Below are positions 7,477 through 15,581 of a stretch of DNA of 58,172 nt, piece by piece. The notes below the pieces were generated by a model, which made no database searches, was not told where the DNA came from, and worked only from the letters and a program-made list of their open reading frames with translations. The DNA comes from Bacillota bacterium (GTDB lineage Bacteria > Bacillota > Clostridia > Tissierellales > Peptoniphilaceae): positions 1-58,172 of the forward strand of contig JAUNLQ010000007.1 in the NCBI GenBank assembly GCA_030532225.1, given 5' to 3'. The translations under genes and the position numbers were made by a program. Each line of letters opens with the position of its first letter. Within the stretch, counting starts at the first letter, position 1.

Positions 7477-9285
7477 ATGGAATTAAAAAGTGTAAAAAGA
7501 AGTGAAGTAGAAGAAAAATATACCTGGGATCTAACTGACATGGCCAAGGATGAAAATGAATTTAGACAAGGCCTAGACAAGGTTGTAGCAGACCTTGATG
7601 CTTTTGAAAAGGCCTATAAGGGCAAGTTGGAAAACGTAGACATAATTACTAAGATGATTGAAGACTATGAAGATATTTATCAAAGATACAATCGCTTTGC
7701 AGGCTATGCTTATTTACAAATTGCCACAGACCAAGGCAACCACAGCTTCCAAGAATACCAAGCCTATGCAGGCAATGTGGGAGCCTTGATGGATGAAAAG
7801 TTAGCCTTTGTTGAAAGTGACTTGATCCAGCTAGATGAAAGTATTCTAAAAGAAGCAGAAAAAATCCACGCCAACAAGTCCTTTATAAAAGATGTTCTAA
7901 GAGCCAAGGCCCACTATCTTGGTGCTGATGTAGAACAGGCTTTATCATCAATATCTAGGGTTTTCAGGGCTCCTTATAATATTTATGCCCAAGCCAAACA
8001 TGCAGACCTGAGCTTTTCTGATTTTGAACTTGATGGCAAGACTTATCCAAACTCCTTTGTATTATTTGAAAATTACTATGAAGGCCTTAAGGACACAGAT
8101 GTAAGAAGGGCAGCCTTTGATGCCTTTTCCAAGGACCTAGGCAAGTACCAACACACCATGGCTGGAACTATGTCTGCCCAAGTTTATCAAGAAAAATCTC
8201 TGGCTAAACTTCGTGGCTTTGATTCAGTAATTGACTATCTTTTATATGAACAAGAAGTTACTAGGGAAATGTATGACAGGCAAATCGATATTCTAATGGA
8301 AGACTTTGCTCCAATTATGAGAAGATATGTAGAGTTAGTAAAGAGAGTAAATAAGTTAGACAAATTAACTTATCCAGATTTGAAAATTGCCTTAGACCCA
8401 GACTTTACTGAAACAATTACCATAGAAGAAGCCAAACCAAAACTAATGGAAGGCCTAAAAATCCTAGGCGAAGATTATGTTGAAATGATAAGAAGGGCCT
8501 TTGATGAAAGATGGATAGACTTCCCAATAAATGACGGCAAACAAAATGGAGCCTTCTGTTCATCACCTTATGGAGTTCACCCTTATATTCTTAATTCTTG
8601 GACAGGGTCTTTAGAAGACTTATTTGTTCTAGGCCATGAACTTGGTCATGCAGGCCATTTCTACCTAGCAGGCCAGGCCCAAAACCTTAGCAACACCAGA
8701 CCAAGTCTTTATTTTATAGAGTCTCCATCTACAACTAACGAGCTAATTATCGGCAACCATATGTTGACTTGGAACGACGACCCAGCCTTCCAAAGATTTG
8801 TATATTCATCAATTATTTCTAGAACCTACTACCACAACATGGTAACCCACCTTCTAGAAGCCCACTTCCAAAGAGAAGTTTATAAATTAGTAGACCAAGG
8901 CAAGGGCCTTAGTGCCACAGTTTTAAACGATTTATTTACAAAGACCCTAGAAAAGTTCTGGGGAGATACAGTAGAATTAACTGACGGAGCAGAATTAACT
9001 TGGATGAGACAACTTCACTACTATAGAGGCCTTTATCCATACACTTATTCTGCAGGTCTAACTATAGGAACAGTTGTGTCACAAAAAATAGTAGACCAAG
9101 GTCAACCAGCAGTAGATGCTTGGAGATCAGCTTTAAAGGCTGGAGGAACTGAAGACTCAGTAGGCCTAGCCAAAATTGCAGGAGTAGACATTACCACTGA
9201 CCAGGCCCTAAGAGATACTTTAAAATATCTTGACGGAGTAGTAAGTAAGATTGAAGAGCTAACAGACCAAATTGAAGGAAAATAA
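7477..9285 (+). CDS. pepF: oligoendopeptidase F (M3 family)
   Basis: This 602-residue cytoplasmic zinc peptidase carries the HELGH motif at residues 387-391 (His387, Glu388, His391) and the M3 family's C-terminal SxLTIGTVVSQ-type region. It has the N-terminal PepF helical region (WDLTDMAKDE near residue 16) and the usual length. PepF degrades short peptides, typically 7-17 residues, consistent with a peptide-using anaerobe. GGAGG stands a few bases before the ATG. It probably shares a transcript with the histidine phosphatase and ends at a strong terminator. Confidence 0.96.
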   Translation: MELKSVKRSEVEEKYTWDLTDMAKDENEFRQGLDKVVADLDAFEKAYKGKLENVDIITKMIEDYEDIYQRYNRFAGYAYLQIATDQGNHSFQEYQAYAGNVGALMDEKLAFVESDLIQLDESILKEAEKIHANKSFIKDVLRAKAHYLGADVEQALSSISRVFRAPYNIYAQAKHADLSFSDFELDGKTYPNSFVLFENYYEGLKDTDVRRAAFDAFSKDLGKYQHTMAGTMSAQVYQEKSLAKLRGFDSVIDYLLYEQEVTREMYDRQIDILMEDFAPIMRRYVELVKRVNKLDKLTYPDLKIALDPDFTETITIEEAKPKLMEGLKILGEDYVEMIRRAFDERWIDFPINDGKQNGAFCSSPYGVHPYILNSWTGSLEDLFVLGHELGHAGHFYLAGQAQNLSNTRPSLYFIESPSTTNELIIGNHMLTWNDDPAFQRFVYSSIISRTYYHNMVTHLLEAHFQREVYKLVDQGKGLSATVLNDLFTKTLEKFWGDTVELTDGAELTWMRQLHYYRGLYPYTYSAGLTIGTVVSQKIVDQGQPAVDAWRSALKAGGTEDSVGLAKIAGVDITTDQALRDTLKYLDGVVSKIEELTDQIEGK

Positions 9286-9297
9286 AATATGGCAAAG

Positions 9298-9333
9298 AAA
9301 AACTGGAGCGAATTTTCTCGTTCCAGTTTTTTT
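9298..9333. terminator. bidirectional terminator between pepF and the ABC permease
   Basis: AAAAACTGGA (9298-9307) pairs with TCCAGTTTTT (9322-9331), extended by CGA/TCG inside. It has A and T tracts on both sides and serves the two converging units. Confidence 0.85.
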
Positions 9334-9337
9334 AGGA

Positions 9338-10639
9338 TTATTCATATCTCATAGCATCAAGGGCTGAAATTTTCATGGCCTTTCTAGCTGGGAAGTAACC
9401 AGAAATTACTCCTATTAAGGCAGTGAAAACTAAGGCAGCTATAGCCAAATAGGCAGGAATTATAGAAATTTTAGTATCTCCCATGCCCATACCCATGCTC
9501 ATTATACTGCCAGCTAGGCTGTTAATTAGGGCTGAAGCTGAATAAGACAGAATCAGACCGATTATTCCACCTAAGAGGCCTATAAAGGCAGCTTCTAATA
9601 AGAATAAGGCTCTAATGTCCTTTATAGAGGCGCCAATTACCTTCATAATACCAATTTCCTTGGTTCTTTCTTGGATAGACATTACCATAGTATTGGAAAT
9701 ACCAATGGCAGCAACTAAAAGGGATACAGCTCCAATACCGCCAAATATAGCCTGGGTGATTACCATATCTTCCTTAATGGAGTCTAGCCAGTCTATCATA
9801 GCCTCTGCATGGTAGCCTTCGTTATCAACTAAGTCGTTTTTCATATCTTTTACATAGTCAATATCGTCCATTACAACAATTATACGGTCAAATTTGGTTT
9901 TCAAGTCCTTGTCTTGTTGGGCTTTTTCTAGCTTAGAATTTTCTTCTAAAAGCAGGTCCCTAACAGCTTGAATAGGAAGGAACACTGCCGAGCCTTTTTC
10001 CCAGTCCTGACTTTCAACTAATTCTCCAGCGTATTTTATTTCTTTTTTGTTTTTATTGTCAATATTCATCCTACCATCTGGGTCAAAGTCCATTTTAACT
10101 AGCTCAAACTTGATTTTTTTCAAGTCTCCTTCTAGTTGGCGGTAGGTGTTACCAGCCATATAACCAAAGGAGCTTTTAACTTGTGAGCCAAAAACAGCAG
10201 TGAGTCCATCATTGGCCTTAGGATATCTTCCCTCTGCTAGCTCTAAGCCATAGGCTTCCATTTGGCTAGGGTCAATACCAATAATTTGGGCATAGCCTTG
10301 GTATTTTTTGTTGGCCATTAAGGTGAAGTTGCCATTTAGATTTAAGATACCAAAAACATCTTTAACATGGGGCTTTTTCTTTAATTCAGCTAGAAGTTTT
10401 TCGTTTAAGACTTGGTTTTTTCCAGTAGAAGGATCGTTCTTACCATAAATAGTTATGTCAGTAAGAGAACCCATAGACTTGATCCAATCTTCACTTTGTT
10501 TGGTCATCCCATAGCCTAAAGACATCATAACCACTATAGAAGTACAACCTATAATTACACCAAGAACAGTCAAAAAGGTTCGTAGCTTCCTAGCGCCTAA
10601 GTTTCTTAGGGCCATGGTGATGAGATCTTTAATCTTCAT
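9338..10639 (-). CDS. MacB/FtsX-type ABC transporter permease
   Basis: The 433-residue protein has one N-terminal membrane helix (about 21-45), a ~220-residue extracellular MacB-type core domain (about 50-280) and three C-terminal helices forming the FtsX domain (about 290-420), with the typical MSIQERTKEIGIMKVIGA coupling segment near residue 320. Such permeases act as mechanotransmitters or exporters rather than classical importers. Its start overlaps the end of the upstream CARDB gene by 11 bases, so the two are translationally coupled. It is the third gene of an ATPase-CARDB-permease operon. Confidence 0.92.
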   Translation of the reverse strand: MKIKDLITMALRNLGARKLRTFLTVLGVIIGCTSIVVMMSLGYGMTKQSEDWIKSMGSLTDITIYGKNDPSTGKNQVLNEKLLAELKKKPHVKDVFGILNLNGNFTLMANKKYQGYAQIIGIDPSQMEAYGLELAEGRYPKANDGLTAVFGSQVKSSFGYMAGNTYRQLEGDLKKIKFELVKMDFDPDGRMNIDNKNKKEIKYAGELVESQDWEKGSAVFLPIQAVRDLLLEENSKLEKAQQDKDLKTKFDRIIVVMDDIDYVKDMKNDLVDNEGYHAEAMIDWLDSIKEDMVITQAIFGGIGAVSLLVAAIGISNTMVMSIQERTKEIGIMKVIGASIKDIRALFLLEAAFIGLLGGIIGLILSYSASALINSLAGSIMSMGMGMGDTKISIIPAYLAIAALVFTALIGVISGYFPARKAMKISALDAMRYE

Positions 10640-12878
10640 CTATCATCAAATCCTCTTCTTCTTTTTTCTTCTTGCGTTTCTTATAAATAACAATGGCTGC
10701 TCCTATAAGACCTAGACCTACAAGGCCTGCAATTATTTTAGGGGTCTTTGAGGCTGGCTCTTCTGGCATTGGCATGTCTTCAAAGTTTTCTTCTGGCATA
10801 ATCATTTCTTGAACATTAAGTTCGAACTCTTTTTCAAGGCTATGACTTTGGCCAGTAGTGTCTTCATAAGAAAAGACTAGCTTTCCTTTTTTGGCTTCAG
10901 GTGAATTTACAGTAATACTTGCTGTATAGTTGTCAGTTGTTCCAGAAGGGAAGTTGCCCTTGTAGTAAGTTGGCATATCTGAGCTTATATCACCATCAGA
11001 TTCAAATTCAACCATAAAGTTAGATAGGGTAACCTTGCCTGTGTTATAAAAGTCTACAGAAATATTACCAGGCATGCCTACATAGTATTCTGGGTCTAGG
11101 ACAATTTCTCCTAGAGAAAACTTAGAGTCTTGGACAACAGTAACTCCTATAATTTCCTTAGAGTTATATTGTTTGGCTTGAGAGTCTTCATAGGTTACAT
11201 CTGCAGTTAGAGTATAAGTGTTAGCTGCAGTGTCGTGGCTAGTAGTTAGGGTTATTTGTTTGTCTACTTTGCCACCAGCTGGAATAGATTCTATAAAGAA
11301 AGTGTTAGAAGACTGAACTGGTGTAAAGACTGATGCTTGAGTAGACAGCTTAGACTGGTCAGATGATTGGGCAGCATCAGATGACAGGGCAATCTTAATA
11401 TTCTTTATAGTCTTGTCAGAAGTATTTCTAAAGACTAAGTCCATTTTAAATTGAGTTCCAGCATAAATTAATTCTGGGTCAAAGTTATACTTTTCTATTA
11501 TTAATATTGGAGTAGAAGTTGGCAGGTCCTTGTTTTTTTGGGCTTCAGCTTCCCAGTCAACTCCATTGACTCCAACGATTTGGCTAATTTCGTGTGGCTT
11601 GTCTGCAACAGACTTATCTGTATATTCAACTTTTATTTCCACTGGATAGGCCTTGCTAGACACAGTATCAGTAGTTTTAAAGTCAAATTTATAGTTTGCA
11701 CTTTGGCCAGGTAGGATTTTTTCTACTATGGCTGTTGAAGATGAAACTGGAGTTAGGCCAGTAACATCCTGGCTAATTGCAGAAATTTTTACATTTTGAG
11801 CATTTTCTGTTCCAATATTTTTTAAGGTAAAGGAAATAGGAACAATTTTATTTTTTCCTAGTCTGCCAGAAGGAAAGTTTATTTTTTCAAAAATCAAGGC
11901 AGATGGATCTCTGTCAGCTTGGTTAACATCAACAGAAAAAGCATAAGACCCTGTAGTTGGAGATGTGGTTTCTTGGCCCTTGGAATTGGTTCCAATAAAG
12001 TCGTATTTCAAAGTAAGGGGATACATGCCTGCCTTGGCAGAGGCTGGGATTTTCATATCATAAACCAGACTTGTTTCTTCTCCAGCCTTTAGGATAGTAA
12101 TATCCTTGGTGGCTAGGCCAGAAGCAATGTTAATGCCAGCTGGTTCCATGCCTTCTAGGCTAGCTTTTATGTTTCTAGCTTCTGCATCTCCAGTGTTTTT
12201 TACATTAAAGATTAGGGAGAAGTTAGAACCTGGAATAACATAGCCATTAGGAACAATGTCCACCTTTGAAATCTCTAGGGCTGAGTTAGCTGGTAGTTTT
12301 TCTGCTCTGTGAATAACATAAATAGTAGTAGTTTGTTGGCGAGTTTCTGTACCTAAGTATTTTATAGTCTTATTACCTTGAGCATCTATTTTAAACTCTC
12401 CATTGTTAGGGTTTCTATCGTAGATTTTTTTGACAATATCGTATGTTACTGTGATTTCAATTGGTACAGTTACATCTTTTTCAGTATCTAAGGTAGAGAC
12501 GTCAATTCTAAAAGAATCTGATTTTTTATTATTTAAGTTATCTTGATTAATAGGATAAAGTCCAGATCCTTCAATAGTTACTGTTTGAGGATTGGCAATT
12601 TTCGCTGTAGCAAAAACATTTTCAAATTCACTAATAGTGTCTTTATCTCTTAATTGCACATTAACATCAACATATCTATAATTTAGGTCTCCAGCAAAGG
12701 TAGTTTGTTCAGCTGAAATAATTAAATCATCTACTGGGTCAGAGATAATTGATTGGTCTTCAGCAAAAACTGGGCCAAAACTTCCTAAAACTATAAGTAA
12801 AGCCAATAAGCTGGCTACAAGACCATTAAATGGCCTGGCTTTCATTATTTTCTTCTTTGTTTTCATCTTCATCTTCAT
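10629..12878 (-). CDS. CARDB-repeat surface protein of the ABC unit
   Basis: The protein (~749 residues) has a Lys-rich N-terminus, a signal peptide (hydrophobic core LVASLLALLIVLGSFG, cleavage near FAEDQ), several Ig-like CARDB/S-layer-type beta domains (about 150-690, with repeated VKNTGDAEARNI-like and KNIGTENAQNVKI-like segments) and a C-terminal membrane helix (about 710-732) with an acidic-basic tail. It would stand outside the cell, anchored at its C-terminus. Candidate ATG codons at 12878, 12872 and 12866 follow AAAGGAG/AGGA. All lie inside the end of the ATPase gene, giving an overlap of 41-53 bases. The location between ATPase and permease suggests a dedicated extracellular partner. 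Its function is not known to me. Confidence 0.85.
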   Translation of the reverse strand: MKMKMKTKKKIMKARPFNGLVASLLALLIVLGSFGPVFAEDQSIISDPVDDLIISAEQTTFAGDLNYRYVDVNVQLRDKDTISEFENVFATAKIANPQTVTIEGSGLYPINQDNLNNKKSDSFRIDVSTLDTEKDVTVPIEITVTYDIVKKIYDRNPNNGEFKIDAQGNKTIKYLGTETRQQTTTIYVIHRAEKLPANSALEISKVDIVPNGYVIPGSNFSLIFNVKNTGDAEARNIKASLEGMEPAGINIASGLATKDITILKAGEETSLVYDMKIPASAKAGMYPLTLKYDFIGTNSKGQETTSPTTGSYAFSVDVNQADRDPSALIFEKINFPSGRLGKNKIVPISFTLKNIGTENAQNVKISAISQDVTGLTPVSSSTAIVEKILPGQSANYKFDFKTTDTVSSKAYPVEIKVEYTDKSVADKPHEISQIVGVNGVDWEAEAQKNKDLPTSTPILIIEKYNFDPELIYAGTQFKMDLVFRNTSDKTIKNIKIALSSDAAQSSDQSKLSTQASVFTPVQSSNTFFIESIPAGGKVDKQITLTTSHDTAANTYTLTADVTYEDSQAKQYNSKEIIGVTVVQDSKFSLGEIVLDPEYYVGMPGNISVDFYNTGKVTLSNFMVEFESDGDISSDMPTYYKGNFPSGTTDNYTASITVNSPEAKKGKLVFSYEDTTGQSHSLEKEFELNVQEMIMPEENFEDMPMPEEPASKTPKIIAGLVGLGLIGAAIVIYKKRKKKKEEEDLMIDED

Positions 12879-13593
12879 CGTCCTTTTTTTCTCCTTTAAA
12901 GATAGAAACATTATCCTTAATTTCTATAATTTTTCCGTCTTTAATTTCTACAATTCTATCTGCGTACTCGGCTGTTTGAGGGTCGTGGGTAACTATGATC
13001 ATAGTTTGATTGTGGTTTTTTGCCATGCCAACAATCATATTCATAATTTCTATAGATGTTTTTGAATCTAGGTTACCAGTTGGTTCGTCAGCAAAGACTA
13101 TTTTTGGCTGGTCTACAAAGGCCCTAGCTATAGAAACCCTTTGTTGTTGACCACCTGACATTTCGTTAGGCTTGTGCTTTAGCCTTGTAGCTAGACCTAC
13201 ATCCTTAAGTATTTGTACTGCCATAGCCTGTCTTTTTTTCTTGTCAATACCCTTAAAAATAAGCCCAAGGGCCACATTATCAACAGCATTAAGACCTTGT
13301 ATAAGGTTGTAGGCCTGGAATACAAAACCTACATTTAGCTGCCTAAACTTTGTAACTTGAGCTTCATTAAGTTTTTCTATGTGAATACCGGCAATTTCAA
13401 TGGACCCCTTAGTTGGCTTGTCCAAACCTGCAATCATATTAAGCAAGGTAGACTTACCAGATCCAGAAGTTCCTAAAAGACAAAGAACCTCTCCTTGATA
13501 AATATCAAGGTTAATTCCGTTTAAGGCCACGACTTTTTCTTGGCCCATACGGAACACTTTTTTTAAATCTCTAATCTTTATTAATGTCTTCAT
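12826..13593 (-). CDS. ABC transporter ATP-binding protein (MacB/LolD type)
   Basis: This 255-residue ATPase has a Walker A motif (GTSGSGKST), a Q-loop (FQAYNLI), the signature MSGGQQQRVSIARAF, a Walker B motif (IVFADEPTGNLD) and the H-loop THD. The DEPTGNLDS form is typical of the MacB/LolD/FtsE branch. The C-terminal tail is unusually acidic (DDEDEDENKEENNES). The start is the ATG at 13593, six bases after AGGAG; an upstream in-frame ATG at 13623 has no ribosome binding site. It is the first gene of the three-gene unit that continues with the CARDB protein and the permease. Confidence 0.93.
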   Translation of the reverse strand: MKTLIKIRDLKKVFRMGQEKVVALNGINLDIYQGEVLCLLGTSGSGKSTLLNMIAGLDKPTKGSIEIAGIHIEKLNEAQVTKFRQLNVGFVFQAYNLIQGLNAVDNVALGLIFKGIDKKKRQAMAVQILKDVGLATRLKHKPNEMSGGQQQRVSIARAFVDQPKIVFADEPTGNLDSKTSIEIMNMIVGMAKNHNQTMIIVTHDPQTAEYADRIVEIKDGKIIEIKDNVSIFKGEKKDDEDEDENKEENNESQAI

Positions 13594-13640
13594 ATCCACT
13601 CCTATATGTATATATTTTATCATTTATAAAAAAAGTAAAT

Positions 13641-13659
13641 GTAACAAATAAGTAACAAA
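13641..13659. promoter_or_regulatory. two direct GTAACAAA repeats, 11-bp period
   Basis: GTAACAAA occurs at 13641-13648 and again at 13652-13659, one helical turn apart. They lie between the divergent ABC operon and cbiP, about 50-65 bases upstream of the ATPase start. Tandem sites with a 10-11 bp period are typical of OmpR-family response regulators, which often control MacB-like ABC units. No such regulator is in the window. Confidence 0.35.
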
Positions 13660-13701
13660 GACCTTAAATATTAACTACAAAGACCAAGGCTTTTTACATA
13701 T

Positions 13702-13730
13702 TTGCAAAGAGGCTGGCAATCTGCTAGAAT
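13702..13730 (+). promoter_or_regulatory. promoter of cbiP-cbiB
   Basis: TTGCAA (13702-13707), a 17-base spacer and TAGAAT (13725-13730) stand just upstream of the AAGGAG ribosome binding site and the ATG at 13754. The leader would be under 20 nt, which leaves no room for a cobalamin riboswitch. Confidence 0.6.
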
Positions 13731-13753
13731 TTGAATGTTATAAGGAGAAAAAT

Positions 13754-14593
13754 ATGGGAAAATTAATGATTTATGGAACAACATCCTCAGCAGGCAAGTC
13801 TTTACTTACAACAGGTCTGTGCAGGATTTTATCAAATAAGGGCTACAAGGTTGCCCCTTTTAAAAGCCAAAACATGTCTAGGAATTTTTATACTATGGCA
13901 GATGGAAAACTTATAGCAGCAGCTCAAGTTCTCCAAGCCCAGGCAGCTAGAATCGATTTGGACCCTAGACTTAATCCAATAGTATTGGTTCCAAAAGAAA
14001 ATAATGGCTCTGAAGTCTATGTAATGGGAGAAAAAGTTGCCTATATGAAGGCCAAGGAATACTTTGCCTACAAAAAGAACCTAGGCCCAAAGATACAGGA
14101 AGTTTACCAGGACCTGAAAAAGGACTATGAAGTTATTATAATAGAAGGAGCTGGCTCTCCTGCAGAAATTAATTTACTGGAAAATGACTTTGTTAATACA
14201 GGTATGGCTGACATTGCTGATTCAAATTGTATTTTAGTAACAGACATCAATAGGGGAGGAGCCTTTGCCCACCTTTATGGCACTGTGAAAATTTTAGACC
14301 CAAAAGATGCAGCTAGAATAAAGGGCTTTGTAATAAACAAATTTAGAGGAGACAAGTCTCTTTTAGACTCTGCCATAAAACAAATAGAAGACCTAACAGG
14401 AATTCCAGTTTTAGGAGTTTTAGATTATAAAGACTACAGCTTGCCAGATGAAGATTCTTTGGTAGATGGAAGGGACGAACTTAGTTTTGCTTCTTTTGAT
14501 TCAGAACAACTGGACCAAGAACTAAACAGACTAGCCCAAGACCTAGAAGACAATTTGGATATGGACAAGCTTATGGAGCTTATAGGCCTATGA
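13754..14593 (+). CDS. cbiP: cobyric acid synthase-like protein lacking the glutaminase domain
   Basis: The 279-residue protein matches the ATP-binding amidoligase half of CobQ/CbiP: MIYGTTSSAGKSLL (P-loop), APFKSQNMSRNFY, QAQAARI, the IIIEGAGSPAEINL block near 135 and VTDINRGGAFAH near 163. It stops where the class I glutaminase domain normally begins (full-length family members have about 480-510 residues). CbiP amidates four side chains of adenosylcobyrinic acid diamide using glutamine-derived ammonia; this version could use only free ammonia or a partner glutaminase. Its last bases overlap the cbiB start (ATGA), so no downstream remnant of the lost domain exists in this gene. Confidence 0.85.
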   Translation: MGKLMIYGTTSSAGKSLLTTGLCRILSNKGYKVAPFKSQNMSRNFYTMADGKLIAAAQVLQAQAARIDLDPRLNPIVLVPKENNGSEVYVMGEKVAYMKAKEYFAYKKNLGPKIQEVYQDLKKDYEVIIIEGAGSPAEINLLENDFVNTGMADIADSNCILVTDINRGGAFAHLYGTVKILDPKDAARIKGFVINKFRGDKSLLDSAIKQIEDLTGIPVLGVLDYKDYSLPDEDSLVDGRDELSFASFDSEQLDQELNRLAQDLEDNLDMDKLMELIGL

Positions 14594-15513
14594 TTGAATT
14601 GCTTATTGCTGTTTTCTTAGATTGGCTAATTGGTGATCCTTATTGGCTGCCTCATCCTGTTCGTTTAATGGGAAATATTATTGCCTTTGAAGAAAGATTT
14701 TTTAAGAAGTTTTTTTCTAGTAAAAAATCCTTAGAGTTGGCTGGCCTTTTTATTGTTTTAATTAATTTGGCTTTGGCAATTTTTCCTATGCTTTTTGTCT
14801 TTTCTTTATTAGGACCGAAGGCAAAATCAGTTTTGACTGTGATTATTTATTACTACTGCCTGTCTGCAAGAATGCTTCATTATGAGGCCATGGAAGTGAA
14901 AAAGGCCCTAGACAGGTCTTTGGAAGCTGGCAGGGCTAGAGTTAAATATATTGTAGGTAGAGATACAGAAAACTTAAATGAAAATGGTGTTATAAGGGCC
15001 ACTGTAGAAACTGTGGCAGAAAACACCTCTGATGGAATAATAGCTCCTTTGTTTTATATGGTTTTCTTTGGACCTATTGGAGGGCTAACTTATAAATTTG
15101 TAAACACTATGGACTCTATGATTGCCTATAAAAATGAAAGATATATACACATAGGCAGGGCAGCAGCCTTAGTAGATGATATTTTTAATTTTATACCTGC
15201 CAGGCTTACAGGTCTTTTAATGGCCTTGTCCAATCTTAGACCTAAGAAAATAAAAGAAACTTTTGTGGACATAAAAAAATTTGGTAGATGTCACTCTTCT
15301 CCAAATGCAGCTTATCCAGAAGCTGCTGTAGCTTCAATATTAGGAGTTCAACTTGGAGGTGGCCAATTTTATAAGGGCCTTTGGGTGGAGAAAGCAAAAA
15401 TTGGTTATGATAAAAACTTTCTTACTAAGGACCATATATTTGCCAGTGTAAAAGTTATGTACAAAACAGAACTTTTATTCCTACTATTATATATATTAGT
15501 TAAAGCTTTTTAG
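14590..15513 (+). CDS. cbiB: adenosylcobinamide-phosphate synthase CbiB
   Basis: The 307-residue integral membrane protein has the CbiB signature regions DWLIGDPYWLPHPVRLMG at the N-terminus, AETVAENTSDGIIAPLFY and NTMDSMIAYKNERY in the middle and CHSSPNAAYPEAAVA later, with four to five membrane helices. It attaches aminopropanol (phosphate) to cobyric acid to give cobinamide (phosphate), the step directly after CbiP. It overlaps cbiP by four bases. Other cobamide genes (cobU, cobS, cobT) are not in this window. Confidence 0.93.
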   Translation: MIELLIAVFLDWLIGDPYWLPHPVRLMGNIIAFEERFFKKFFSSKKSLELAGLFIVLINLALAIFPMLFVFSLLGPKAKSVLTVIIYYYCLSARMLHYEAMEVKKALDRSLEAGRARVKYIVGRDTENLNENGVIRATVETVAENTSDGIIAPLFYMVFFGPIGGLTYKFVNTMDSMIAYKNERYIHIGRAAALVDDIFNFIPARLTGLLMALSNLRPKKIKETFVDIKKFGRCHSSPNAAYPEAAVASILGVQLGGGQFYKGLWVEKAKIGYDKNFLTKDHIFASVKVMYKTELLFLLLYILVKAF

Positions 15514-15581
15514 AAAATTAACTTTTTTGTAACTAAAAAACCTTAATATTATATTATAATAATTAAAACAAGGAGGAGTTT

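Noticed and set aside
13640..13660. TGTAACAAAT at the ABC promoter as a Crp/Fnr-type site
   Set aside because: The second element is in direct, not inverted, orientation, so it was recorded as a tandem repeat instead.
13594..13753. Cobalamin riboswitch upstream of cbiP
   Set aside because: The promoter at 13702-13730 leaves a leader under 20 nt and no B12-box-like sequence is present.
15527..15537. TGTAACTAAA as a third Crp/Fnr-type site before the lipoprotein gene
   Set aside because: Only the left half matches; there is no inverted second half at the right spacing.
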